6,503 nucleotides of DNA from an uncultured Endomicrobiia bacterium (GCA_905236115.1 CAJOOL010000264.1:1-6503), one strand, 5' to 3'. Positions 1-5,645 are shown, numbered from the stretch's first letter. The notes: a model not told the origin generated them from the sequence alone. Translations and numbers: made by a program.

Positions 1-253
1 TTTTTTGAGCAGAAAGAATTTGACCAAGAAGAGCGTACCCTTCCGCCATTTTTGCTTTGTCCACGTAACCGCGATAAATCGGAACGGAAATTACCGACAG
101 AATAATGACAATGGCAATAACAATAACCAACTCAACGAGGGTAAAGCCACACTGTCTGTCATGCCCTAATGTCTTTGTCGGGCATCCCGTCGTTTTTCCG
201 TTTCCATACATCATTTCTTCCATACGTTTATACATCTGTTTTAGTTTTTTCAT
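1..253 (-). CDS. Type IV prepilin (PilE-like), 5' part, cut by the window edge
   Basis: Eighty-four codons are visible from the ATG at 253-251, and the gene runs off the left edge. A Shine-Dalgarno AAGGAG lies 7 nt upstream. Residues 36-41 (G-F-T-L-V-E) form a classic prepilin peptidase site: cleavage after G36 would give a mature N-terminal Phe with the conserved Glu at mature position 5, followed by a hydrophobic helix (about residues 42-58) that anchors and packs the subunit. The following DKAKMAEGYALLG stretch is typical of PilE-like pilins and resembles those I associate with Elusimicrobiota. Such subunits assemble into surface type IV pili or pseudopili for adhesion, motility or DNA uptake; which applies cannot be told without the C-terminal part. 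The leader is unusually long at 36 residues, and residues 23-34 are encoded by a palindromic repeat also found outside the gene. The identity as a prepilin is secure; the exact role is not. Confidence 0.93.
   Translation of the reverse strand, partial: MKKLKQMYKRMEEMMYGNGKTTGCPTKTLGHDRQCGFTLVELVIVIAIVIILSVISVPIYRGYVDKAKMAEGYALLGQILSAQK
154..188 (-). repeat. 35-bp palindromic repeat, copy A, inside the prepilin leader
   Basis: Read on the minus strand, this segment matches copy B (433-467) at 29 of 35 positions without gaps. The hairpin arms are ATGCCC and GGGCAT, against ATCCCC and GGGGAT in copy B, so the sixth position of the repeat has changed together with its pairing partner. Copy A lies in frame in the pilin gene and encodes residues 23-34, immediately before the prepilin cleavage site. 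Confidence 0.8.
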
Positions 254-294
254 AATTTTTCTCCTTTACTTTTATTTTTTAGCTTACGAGGTTT

Positions 295-368
295 GAGGAA
301 ATATTTGTTGAAGCAAACCGTAAACCGCCCCTCTTATAGTTTTGGGTTTGTAAAACAAATATTTCCTC
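295..368. repeat. Perfect 15-bp inverted repeat with nested stem upstream of the pilin gene
   Basis: The arm GAGGAAATATTTGTT (295-309) is the exact reverse complement of 354-368. Inside the 44-nt loop a second stem can form between CAAACC (314-319) and GGTTTG (345-350), giving a two-tier hairpin of about 74 nt. It ends about 40 nt before the pilin start codon, so it would lie in the pilin mRNA leader if transcription begins upstream. There is no T-run directly after either arm, so it is not an ordinary terminator. It could stabilise the mRNA, act as a regulatory leader, or be a small mobile repeat. No target-site duplication is apparent. Confidence 0.8.
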
Positions 369-393
369 CTAATAATTCATAAATATATATTGT

Positions 394-414
394 AAAATTT
401 GCTGTGCAATTTTT
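394..414. repeat. Short hairpin, TTGC/GCAA core
   Basis: AAAATTTGC, loop TGT, GCAATTTTT: a 9-bp stem with one mismatch. It shares the TTGC-N3-GCAA core with the hairpins at 470-488 and 2564-2584. It lies between the 35-bp repeat and the pilin leader hairpin. Confidence 0.5.
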
Positions 415-432
415 GTGTTTAATATCAACTGC

Positions 433-467
433 GAGATCCCCGACAGAGACACTCGGGGATGACAGAC
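433..467 (+). repeat. 35-bp palindromic repeat, copy B, intergenic
   Basis: This segment matches the in-gene copy at 154-188 at 29 of 35 positions with no gap. The arms ATCCCCG (436-442) and CGGGGAT (454-460) pair around an 11-nt loop, and the flank after the stem (GACAGAC) is identical in both copies. It is followed at once by the TTTTTTGC/GCAAAAAA hairpin at 470-488. Confidence 0.75.
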
Positions 468-469
468 TA

Positions 470-488
470 TTTTTTGCTTCGCAAAAAA
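470..488. repeat. Short hairpin TTTTTTGC-TTC-GCAAAAAA
   Basis: A perfect 8-bp palindromic stem with a TTC loop. On the minus strand the outer flanks ACAGA and TCTGT can extend the stem past a small bulge. It shares the TTGC-N3-GCAA core with two other hairpins in the window. It is too AT-rich to call a terminator with confidence. Confidence 0.5.
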
Positions 489-506
489 TCTGTTTTTATA
501 TTATCG

Positions 507-535
507 GGGGCTAAAGGGCGACTGCCCTGTTCCCC
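507..535. other. GC-rich nested hairpin downstream of the left leader-RNA element
   Basis: GGGG (507-510) pairs with CCCC (532-535), and AGGGC (515-519) pairs with GCCCT (524-528) around a GACT loop. This is one of the most GC-rich spots in the window. It lies about 20 nt beyond the end of the left leader-RNA element in that element's direction of transcription. No T-run follows on either strand, so it is a structural hairpin rather than a standard terminator. Confidence 0.55.
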
Positions 536-544
536 GCTTCCTCT

Positions 545-771
545 TTTGTTGCTTTTTAAAGAGCATTTTTGGTATACTGTCGCCGAGAGATAGAATATCG
601 CCCAAGAAATTTTATCTTTTTACCAAGCTAATGCTATGCTGTGGACGGATTTTAAGACCGGTTTTGCAACCATGTAATCTTTTAATCTGCCAAATCAGCC
701 CGCTCGGCGGTAAATATATAATTTTTATAAAACTATATTTTTAACAAATAAGCTATAATTTTAAACTTTAT
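545..771 (-). ncRNA. Structured leader RNA element, left copy (unrecognised family)
   Basis: This is the inverted, diverged counterpart of 6233-6401. Transcription is predicted leftward from about 771. GCCGAG (708-703) pairs with CTCGGC (587-582) to close a domain. An inner hairpin, AGATAAAAT with ATTCTATCT and one mismatch, stacks directly on the 3' strand of that stem. The last conserved block, from TATCTCTCGGCGA to GCAACAAA, nearly matches the right copy and contains TGCTCTTTAAAAA (565-553), which resembles the boxA antitermination signal bound by NusB-S10. The left copy carries about 52 nt more than the right one inside the domain, including a GGTT-GCAA-AACC mini-hairpin. The next gene downstream is the prepilin. 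I know no family that fits; the orientation is inferred from the promoter. Confidence 0.6.
754..759 (+). promoter_or_regulatory. Possible -10 box for the first XRE gene
   Basis: TATAAT lies about 80 nt before the GTG start of the XRE gene, on the opposite strand from the leader-RNA promoter and overlapping that RNA's first nucleotides. A TATAAT sits at almost the same offset on the XRE side of the right copy (6249-6244). No good -35 is seen, so this is tentative. Confidence 0.3.
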
Positions 772-777
772 ATTAAA

Positions 778-806
778 ATTATAGATTATTTTATTAATTT
801 TGTCAA
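778..806 (-). promoter_or_regulatory. Consensus sigma-70 promoter of the left leader-RNA element
   Basis: On the minus strand the -35 is TTGACA (806-801), the spacer is 17 nt, and the -10 is TATAAT (783-778), all perfect consensus. The predicted start is near 771. The distance from the first base of the -10 to the first base of the GCCGAG stem is 75 nt, identical to the right copy although the sequence between has diverged. Confidence 0.8.
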
Positions 807-838
807 TACTTTTTTATAACTGTTTCAAGGAAAATTTT

Positions 839-1237
839 GTGGAAGAAAAAGGCGATTTGTATTTTAAAGTTTTGAAAATTTTAAGAAATAAAAAAATGAC
901 CCAGATGGAATTAGCCGAAAAAATGAACATCAAACAGGCTTCTTTAAGCAAAATTCTGTCCGGGAAAAACTCCACAAAAATAAGTACGCTTCAAAAGATA
1001 GCAGACGGGCTGGAAGTACCTTTAAATACGCTGATAGTTGATGATGTGTCTTGTGCTCAAATACCTGCCGAAAAAAATGAAATAAGCAGTATAACAAATT
1101 TGATAACAAAACTTTTTGACGAGCAGAACAAAAATATTACGGAAAAAATAAAACGACTGGAAGAGGAAATTTCCGCCGTAAAAAAAGACAACAACTATAT
1201 AAAAGAAAATTTGATTAATTCCAAACGGAAACGTTGA
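839..1237 (+). CDS. XRE-family HTH protein with C-terminal coiled coil (copy 1)
   Basis: A 132-residue protein if it starts at GTG 839, which has AAGGA 7 nt upstream. The TTG at 800 would add 13 residues but has no ribosome binding site and overlaps the divergent -35 box, so I reject it. Residues about 7-67 form an XRE/Cro-CI type helix-turn-helix (MTQMELAEKMNIKQASLSKILSG carries the DNA-binding helices). Residues 69-76 are a short linker, and about 77-125 are charged heptad-like sequence (ITEKIKRLEEEISAVKKDNN) expected to form an oligomerising coiled coil. It is probably a DNA-binding repressor acting in the cytoplasm. It is divergent from the left leader-RNA promoter, whose -10 lies about 55 nt from the start codon, so that promoter is a plausible target. 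It has the same architecture as the gene at 5646-6095. The target and signal are unknown. Confidence 0.85.
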   Translation: MEEKGDLYFKVLKILRNKKMTQMELAEKMNIKQASLSKILSGKNSTKISTLQKIADGLEVPLNTLIVDDVSCAQIPAEKNEISSITNLITKLFDEQNKNITEKIKRLEEEISAVKKDNNYIKENLINSKRKR

Positions 1238-1270
1238 TATATATTTTGTTTGCGAAAAAACTATAAAAAA

Positions 1271-1330
1271 ATACCGGGAAAGGATTTTAAAAATCTAAAA
1301 TATTTCTAAGAACTTCCCGGTATATTTTTT
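1271..1330. terminator. Bidirectional terminator between XRE1 and cysK
   Basis: ATACCGGGAA (1271-1280) pairs with TTCCCGGTAT (1314-1323), followed by a T-run on the plus strand. On the minus strand the complementary hairpin is also followed by Ts. The 33-nt loop is unusually long and holds a small inner stem, GATTT with AAATC. It sits between two convergent genes and can end both transcripts. Confidence 0.85.
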
Positions 1331-1362
1331 GTATTTTTTGTAAAAATTATTTCACAAACAAG

Positions 1363-2295
1363 TTATTCCGCAAACAATGCGGTGGACAAATATCTGTCGC
1401 CGGTATCAGGCAAAAGAACTACAATATTTTTACCTTTGTTTTCAGGTCTTTTGGCAAGTTCCAGTGCAGCCCAAACTGCAGCACCCGAAGAAATACCTAC
1501 CAGAACACCCTCTTTTTTACCTATAAGTTTTCCCATGATAAAAGCATCCTCATTTTTAACGGGAATAATTTCATCGTATATTTTTGTATTTAAAACATCA
1601 GGAACAAAACCTGCACCTATTCCCTGAATTTTATGGCTTCCGGATACACCCGTTGAAAGAACTGCAGATGTCGCAGGTTCAACAGCTACCACTTTTACAT
1701 TAGGATTTTTGGATTTTAAAAATTCCCCTACTCCGGTTATCGTTCCGCCTGTTCCTACACCGGCTACGAAAATATCAACTTTACCGTCGGTGTCTTCCCA
1801 AATTTCCGGGCCTGTAGTTTCTTTATGCGTTTTCGGGTTGGCAGGGTTTACAAACTGTCCGGGGATAAAACTGTTCGGCGTTTGTTTATTAAGTTCTTCG
1901 GCTTTTGCGATAGCACCTTTCATACCTTTGGCACCGTCGGTTAAAACAAGTTCCGCACCGTAGGCTTTCATAAGCTGTCTTCTTTCTACGGACATTGTTT
2001 CTGGCATCACGATAATAATTTTGTATCCTTTTGCCGCAGCTACCGCCGCAAGCCCTATGCCGGTATTTCCGCTGGTAGGTTCAATAATTACCGAACCCGG
2101 TTTTAATAAACCTTTCTGCTCGGCATCTTCTATCATTGCTTTTGCAATTCTGTCTTTAACCGAACCTGCAGGGTTAAGATATTCCAACTTGGCGATTATT
2201 TTTGCCTGTAAATTTTCCGCCTTTTCTATGTGGGTTAATTCCAATAACGGTGTTTTTCCTACTAATTGATCTGCTGCCGTATAAATTTTTGACAT
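1363..2295 (-). CDS. cysK: Cysteine synthase (O-acetylserine sulfhydrylase)
   Basis: This is a full-length 310-residue fold-type II PLP enzyme that replaces the acetate of O-acetylserine with sulfide to make cysteine in the cytoplasm. The Schiff-base lysine is K47 in NPAGSVKDR. The substrate and PLP loop TSGNTG is at 74-79, the phosphate-binding GTGGT at 181-185, the GIGAGF segment at 225-230, the serine that contacts the pyridine nitrogen in GISSGAA at about 267-273, and the family C-terminal [10 protein letters not shown] at 296-305. The length is normal for CysK, with no C-terminal regulatory domain as in cystathionine beta-synthase. AGGAG lies upstream of the ATG. It is the last gene of the metY operon, 36 nt after the cysteine-rich peptide gene, and ends at a bidirectional hairpin terminator. 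The related CysM cannot be fully excluded, but the motifs fit CysK. Confidence 0.96.
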   Translation of the reverse strand: MSKIYTAADQLVGKTPLLELTHIEKAENLQAKIIAKLEYLNPAGSVKDRIAKAMIEDAEQKGLLKPGSVIIEPTSGNTGIGLAAVAAAKGYKIIIVMPETMSVERRQLMKAYGAELVLTDGAKGMKGAIAKAEELNKQTPNSFIPGQFVNPANPKTHKETTGPEIWEDTDGKVDIFVAGVGTGGTITGVGEFLKSKNPNVKVVAVEPATSAVLSTGVSGSHKIQGIGAGFVPDVLNTKIYDEIIPVKNEDAFIMGKLIGKKEGVLVGISSGAAVWAALELAKRPENKGKNIVVLLPDTGDRYLSTALFAE

Positions 2296-2331
2296 TTTAT
2301 TTTTTCTCCTGTATAATTTGTTATAGCTTCT

Positions 2332-2484
2332 TTATTTCCTGCAATCTGCTGTCGGACATTCTTCTGTACTGCAATTTTTTGTGTTACTACAATCTTCATC
2401 GCTGCTACAGCTACAACAGTATACGGAACCTGCCGATATTATAATTGCTGTTAAAACTAACATACTTAACAATAGTCTTCTCAT
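2332..2484 (-). CDS. Small cysteine-rich secreted peptide between metY and cysK
   Basis: A 50-residue product if started at ATG 2484, which has AAGG 8 nt upstream. A TTG at 2517 would extend it by 11 residues but has no ribosome binding site. Residues 1-20 look like a signal peptide: MRR, then a hydrophobic run LLLSMLVLTAIIIS, then AGS. The remaining 30 residues hold seven cysteines (23, 24, 26, 32, 38, 43, 48), spaced about every five residues, with Asp, Glu, Ser and Thr between them. No lipobox is evident. The gene lies in the same direction between metY and cysK, so it is probably co-transcribed. It could be an exported metal- or thiol-binding peptide. Because it needs seven Cys-tRNAs just before cysK, its translation could also sense cysteine supply. 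I do not recognise a family; coding status rests on the ribosome binding site, signal-like N-terminus and operon position. Confidence 0.65.
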   Translation of the reverse strand: MRRLLLSMLVLTAIIISAGSVYCCSCSSDEDCSNTKNCSTEECPTADCRK

Positions 2485-2537
2485 TTTTCCCGCCTTACTT
2501 ATTATTTTGTTATACAATTTGTTATTTTGTCGTTCAA

Positions 2538-2562
2538 ACTTTTCAACTATTCAACTTTCAAC
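2538..2562. repeat. Short imperfect tandem repeat of TTCAACT
   Basis: The seven-base unit TTCAACT, spaced by one or two bases, occurs three times between about 2542 and 2562, with a degenerate TTCAAACT just before. It lies in the gap between metY and the cysteine-rich peptide gene. No coding role is apparent. Confidence 0.5.
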
Positions 2563-2563
2563 T

Positions 2564-2584
2564 AAAAATTGCTTTGCAATTTTT
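2564..2584. repeat. Hairpin AAAAATTGC-TTT-GCAATTTTT at the metY stop
   Basis: A perfect 9-bp stem with a 3-nt loop that overlaps the last bases of the metY stop codon. On the metY transcript it reads AAAAATTGC-AAA-GCAATTTTT, so it could act as a weak or partial intra-operon terminator, reducing expression of the cysteine-rich peptide gene and cysK relative to metY. Its core matches the hairpins at 394-414 and 470-488. Confidence 0.5.
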
Positions 2585-3866
2585 ATATATTATCAAAGCC
2601 TTGTTTCAAATCGTCAATAATATCATCTATATTTTCCGTTCCTATAGACAATCTGACTGTTGTAGGTCTTATTCCGCTTTTTAATAATTCCTCTTCGGAA
2701 AGCTGAGAATGTGTTGTTGATGCGGGATGTATTACAAGGCTCTTAACATCTGCAACATTTGCAAGAAGAGAAAAAAGTTTTAAACTTTCGGTAAATTTCT
2801 TGGCCGTTTCCGCAGTTCCTTTTATTTCAAATGTGAATATTGAACCTGCACCCTTAGGGAAATATTTATCATACAATTCTTTCTGTCTGCCTGTTTCCAA
2901 AGACGGATGATTTACTTTAGCAACTTTTGGGTGATTTTTCAAGAAGTCAACTACCTTAAGAGCATTTTCAACATGTCTTTCTACTCTTAAAGAGAGAGTT
3001 TCCAGCCCTTGCAATAACAAGAATGAGTTAAACGGAGATATTGCCGCTCCCTGGTCTCTCAATAATGTAGTTCTAATTTTAATTATGTAAGCCAAATTAC
3101 CGACGGCCTGCGTAAATACTACACCATGATAAGACGGATTGGGTTTGGAAAGGCCGGGGAATTTATCGTTCTGTGCCCAGTCAAATTTTCCTGCATCAAT
3201 AATAACTCCGCCCATTACGGAACCGTGTCCGCCGATAAACTTAGTTGCGGAATGCACCACAATATCAACACCGTGTTCTATAGGTCTTAACAAATAAGGC
3301 GTTGCAAAAGTGCTGTCTACTATGAAAGGTATTCCGTGTTTATGTGCGATGTTTGAAATTGCTTCCAAATCTACAACATCGGAATTAGGATTTCCTAAAG
3401 TTTCGGAATAAAGAAGTTTTGTATTTTCCTTTATTGCTTTTTCAAAGTTTTCCGGGTTGGACGGATCAACAAAAGTTACCGATATTCCCTGCTCTCTTAA
3501 AGTGTTGGCGAACAAATTATATGTTCCGCCGTAAAGATTGGTGGAAGATACTATATGATCTCCTGCCGTTGCAATATTCTGAATTGCATAAGTTATTGCC
3601 GAGGCTCCCGATGCTGTTGAAAGTGCAGCAGCTCCGCTCTCAAGTGCTGCAATTCTTTTTTCAAAAACATCCGAAGTAGGGTTCATTAATCTGGTATAAA
3701 TATTTCCCGGAACAGTAAGACCGAATCTTCCTGCTGCCGTTGCCGAATCTTTAAATACATAAGATGTTGTTGCATAAATCGGAACTGCTCTTGCGTCCGT
3801 TGCAGAATCCGGTGCTTCCTGCCCTGCGTGAATTTGTAATGTTTCAAATTTATATTTATTAGACAT
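2583..3866 (-). CDS. metY: O-acetylhomoserine sulfhydrylase (MetY family)
   Basis: This is a 427-residue Cys/Met-metabolism PLP enzyme of fold type I. It is expected to make homocysteine from O-acetylhomoserine and sulfide (direct sulfhydrylation), feeding methionine synthesis in the cytoplasm. PLP is bound by K209 in [12 protein letters not shown], with D184 in VDSTFATP contacting the ring and Y112 in LYGGTY stacking on it. Y57 and R59 in [10 protein letters not shown] bind the phosphate across the dimer interface. The length and the long insert around residues 225-250 ([20 protein letters not shown]) fit MetY rather than the shorter MetB or MetC enzymes of about 380-400 residues. AAGGAG lies 8 nt before the ATG. 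It is the first gene of the metY, cysteine-rich peptide, cysK operon, behind a roughly 280-nt leader. Confidence 0.95.
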   Translation of the reverse strand: MSNKYKFETLQIHAGQEAPDSATDARAVPIYATTSYVFKDSATAAGRFGLTVPGNIYTRLMNPTSDVFEKRIAALESGAAALSTASGASAITYAIQNIATAGDHIVSSTNLYGGTYNLFANTLREQGISVTFVDPSNPENFEKAIKENTKLLYSETLGNPNSDVVDLEAISNIAHKHGIPFIVDSTFATPYLLRPIEHGVDIVVHSATKFIGGHGSVMGGVIIDAGKFDWAQNDKFPGLSKPNPSYHGVVFTQAVGNLAYIIKIRTTLLRDQGAAISPFNSFLLLQGLETLSLRVERHVENALKVVDFLKNHPKVAKVNHPSLETGRQKELYDKYFPKGAGSIFTFEIKGTAETAKKFTESLKLFSLLANVADVKSLVIHPASTTHSQLSEEELLKSGIRPTTVRLSIGTENIDDIIDDLKQGFDNI

Positions 3867-3906
3867 TTTTTATTCTCCTTAAATTTTTTACTGTTTATAT
3901 TTTTTA

Positions 3907-3934
3907 ATTGCTGACTGCTAACTTCTAACTGCTG
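3907..3934. repeat. Imperfect direct repeat of CTGCTAACT/CTAACTGCT type
   Basis: Units such as TGCTGA, TGCTAACT and TCTAACTGCTGA follow one another in the leader just before metY. On the mRNA strand this reads as alternating CAGTTAG and AGTTAGCAG. It is simple low-complexity sequence of unknown role. Confidence 0.4.
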
Positions 3935-4034
3935 ATTTGTTGTTTAGGCTTCGCATTCGCAAATCCATTTCTTCATAACATCGTAAAATATTTATCCGTA
4001 ATTTTTTTATTTGTAATTGTTTATTTAATTTCAT
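3918..4034 (-). CDS. Possible 38-codon upstream ORF in the metY leader
   Basis: An ATG at 4034-4032 follows a good AGAGGA, 7 nt away, and opens 38 codons ending at TAG 3920-3918, about 50 nt before the metY start. The predicted peptide is basic (begins MKLNKQLQIKKLRINILRCY), with no signal peptide and no family I recognise. It lies wholly inside the predicted metY 5' untranslated region, so translating it could couple to or regulate metY. It holds one Cys and three Met codons, which is no clear attenuation run. Its 3' end overlaps the repetitive AGCAGTTAG-like stretch. It may be fortuitous; the ribosome binding site is the main support. Confidence 0.3.
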   Translation of the reverse strand: MKLNKQLQIKKLRINILRCYEEMDLRMRSLNNKSAVRS

Positions 4035-4132
4035 TTTTAAATCCTCTTTACAATCCTCTGCTTTTCAGCTTTATAATCTAATCTTTCATCTCTTTTTCAT
4101 TTGACTTCTTTTTCATTTCGTTTCTTTATCAA

Positions 4133-4149
4133 CCTACCAATAAGGTAGG
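4133..4149. promoter_or_regulatory. Palindromic operator candidate at the metY start site
   Basis: CCTACC (4133-4138) and GGTAGG (4144-4149) form a perfect inverted repeat around AATAA. It begins 5 nt after the -10 box of the metY promoter and covers the predicted transcription start, the position expected for a repressor. Its form is compatible with a dimeric regulator of sulfur genes, such as an Rrf2/CymR-type protein, but that is inference and no regulator gene is seen nearby. Confidence 0.55.
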
Positions 4150-4154
4150 CAGAT

Positions 4155-4183
4155 ATATTATCAAAAAAAAATTTTTTTGTCAA
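4155..4183 (-). promoter_or_regulatory. Sigma-70 promoter of the metY-cysK operon
   Basis: On the minus strand the -35 is TTGACA (4183-4178), the spacer is 17 nt, and the -10 is TAATAT (4160-4155), with the start near 4148. The spacer is a pure A then T tract, which should be intrinsically bent or rigid. It gives a leader of about 280 nt before metY. Confidence 0.75.
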
Positions 4184-4218
4184 ACGAAAAGACTATAATT
4201 AATCGGCATTTCTTGAAG

Positions 4219-4247
4219 TTGTTTTTTTGAAAGGGAAAGTGTATAAT
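4219..4247 (+). promoter_or_regulatory. Sigma-70 promoter of the flavodiiron gene
   Basis: TTGTTT (4219-4224), a 17-nt spacer, and a TATAAT (4242-4247) preceded by TG two bases upstream. The predicted start is near 4254, giving a leader of about 70 nt that contains a small GGCGAA/TTCGTC hairpin around 4284-4299. It is divergent from the metY promoter, with the two -35 boxes about 35 nt apart. Confidence 0.65.
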
Positions 4248-4322
4248 ATGATTTTATTTTTATAAGAGGAAACAATCAGGGAACGGCGAAATAATTCGTC
4301 TTTCCAAAACAAGGAGAACAAA

Positions 4323-5501
4323 ATGAAACAGATAACAAGCAGCGTATATTCCGTAGGAGTTATAGACTGGAACATCAGAAATTTTCACGGCAATACATTC
4401 ATTACAAAAAACGGTGCAACATATAATTCTTATTTAATCAACGACAAAGAACCTGCTTTGATAGATGTGGTTCATAAAGGTTTTGAAGAAGAATTTATAA
4501 AAAATATAAGAGAAATTATTGAGCCAGAAAAAATCGTTCATGTTATTCTAAATCATCTTGAGCCCGACCACAGCGGTTCCATAGAATATATGGCGAAAGT
4601 CTGCAAGAACGCAAAATTTTACGGCACGGCAAAACTGAAAGAAGGACTGGAAAAATATTATAATCTTGACATTCAGATAAACGTCGTTAAAACCGGCGAT
4701 AAGATAAATTTGGGTGACAATACTTTAACTTTTGTGGAAGTTCCCATGGTGCACTGGCCGGACAGCATGATGACATACTGTGCAGAGAAAAAAGTTTTAT
4801 TTTCCAATGACGGTTTCGGACAGCATATCGCAACGACAAAAATTTTTGCGGACGAAATTGAACAGGGGCTGATTGATAAGGCTGCCAAAAAATATTATGC
4901 CAATATCTTGTGGCCACTGGGAACAATGATAGAAAGAAAAATTAACGATATTTTAAAAATGAATTTAGCTGTTGATTATATCGCTCCCAGCCACGGACCG
5001 GTATGGCGGAAAAATGTAAATGACATTATAGAAAAATATTTGACGTGGACGAAAAACTCCGTCGCAAACAAAGCCGTTATCGTGTATGAAACGATGTGGG
5101 GTTCAACCGAAATTATGGCAAGAGAAATTGTGAGGGCTTTAAGCGAAAAAAATATTGAAGCAAAAATGTTTGACGTAGCAAAGACGGATTTTGCGGAGCT
5201 TGCTTATGAAATGCTGGATGCAAAAGCCTTTGTTATAGGTTCTTCCACACACGATAATGAAATGCTTGCATACATTGCAGGATTTTTACATTTCTTAAAA
5301 GGTATGAAACCGAAAAACAGATTAGGACTTGCGTTCGGCTCTTACGGCTGGGCAGGCGGTGCCGTAAAAGAAATTGCGGAAAAACTTTCTTCTTTCGGTG
5401 TGGAAGTTGTTGCTCAGGCAGGTGCAAAATTCAAACCGAACGAAGCTGAGCTGAAAGCCTGCCGTGATGCCGCATTTGCTTTGGCAGAGAAGATGAAATA
5501 A
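4323..5501 (+). CDS. fprA: Class A flavodiiron protein (O2/NO reductase)
   Basis: A 392-residue protein of normal length for class A flavodiiron proteins, cytoplasmic enzymes that reduce O2 to water, NO to N2O, or both. Residues 1-250 are a metallo-beta-lactamase-like domain with all di-iron ligands: H78, E80, D82 and H83 in NHLEPDHSG, H144 in MVHWPDS, D163 in SNDGFG, and H224 in PSHGPVW. Residues 251-392 are a flavodoxin domain with the FMN phosphate loop YETMWGSTE (255-263), GSSTHDN (306-312) and FGSYGWAGG (338-346) around the flavin. No rubredoxin or NADH-reductase domain is fused, so an external rubredoxin-type donor is expected; none is encoded here. An AAGGAG precedes the ATG by 6 nt. 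It is a single-gene unit with its own promoter and a terminator shared with XRE2. Substrate preference cannot be read from sequence alone. Confidence 0.96.
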   Translation: MKQITSSVYSVGVIDWNIRNFHGNTFITKNGATYNSYLINDKEPALIDVVHKGFEEEFIKNIREIIEPEKIVHVILNHLEPDHSGSIEYMAKVCKNAKFYGTAKLKEGLEKYYNLDIQINVVKTGDKINLGDNTLTFVEVPMVHWPDSMMTYCAEKKVLFSNDGFGQHIATTKIFADEIEQGLIDKAAKKYYANILWPLGTMIERKINDILKMNLAVDYIAPSHGPVWRKNVNDIIEKYLTWTKNSVANKAVIVYETMWGSTEIMAREIVRALSEKNIEAKMFDVAKTDFAELAYEMLDAKAFVIGSSTHDNEMLAYIAGFLHFLKGMKPKNRLGLAFGSYGWAGGAVKEIAEKLSSFGVEVVAQAGAKFKPNEAELKACRDAAFALAEKMK

Positions 5502-5555
5502 AAATTTTATAAAACAAGATAAAATAATACAATCAAAAAATATAATAAAAAAATG

Positions 5556-5605
5556 CGGTGCCTTTTTTGGAAAAGATAAACTATTCCGTCAAGGCACCGT
5601 TTTTT
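5556..5605. terminator. Bidirectional terminator between the flavodiiron gene and XRE2
   Basis: CGGTGCCTT (5556-5564) pairs with AAGGCACCG (5591-5599), followed by T6 on the plus strand. On the minus strand the hairpin is followed by CA and T7. The 26-nt loop carries an inner GGAA/TTCC stem, so the hairpin is two-tiered. It lies between convergent genes. Confidence 0.88.
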
Positions 5606-5645
5606 GTTGGAATTTTTTGTAAAATGCTTGCGGACGTGCGGTATT

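Noticed and set aside
105..296. Plus-strand ORF of 63 codons at the left edge
   Set aside because: It is the antisense shadow of the prepilin gene, which has a ribosome binding site and a clear prepilin motif.
310..330. GCAAACC-like sequence as a c-di-GMP riboswitch upstream of the pilin gene
   Set aside because: Only a few core bases match, and they lie on the strand opposite the pilin mRNA.
546..578. TTGCTT-N18-TATACT (and TTGCTT-N17-TATAAT on the minus strand of the right copy, near 6370-6398) as promoters for an RNA read toward the XRE genes
   Set aside because: The spacing differs between copies and the hexamers are weaker than the fixed-distance TTGACA-N17-TATAAT on the opposite strand. 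One base pair in the inner stem (G-U rather than A-C) fits this direction better, so it is not fully excluded.
628..641. GCTATGCTGT resembling part of a type II CRISPR repeat/tracrRNA
   Set aside because: The match is about ten bases; there is no repeat array, no cas gene and no anti-repeat. Treated as chance.
800..838. TTG start at 800 for the first XRE gene
   Set aside because: There is no ribosome binding site, and the codon overlaps the divergent -35 box. GTG 839 has AAGGA at a good distance.
1382..2269. Plus-strand ORFs of about 80 codons opposite cysK
   Set aside because: They lack ribosome binding sites and are antisense shadows of a clearly conserved enzyme. The same holds for the ORFs opposite metY and the flavodiiron gene.
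2485..2517. TTG start at 2517 for the cysteine-rich peptide
   Set aside because: The ATG at 2484 has an AAGG at a good distance and begins directly with a signal-peptide-like sequence.
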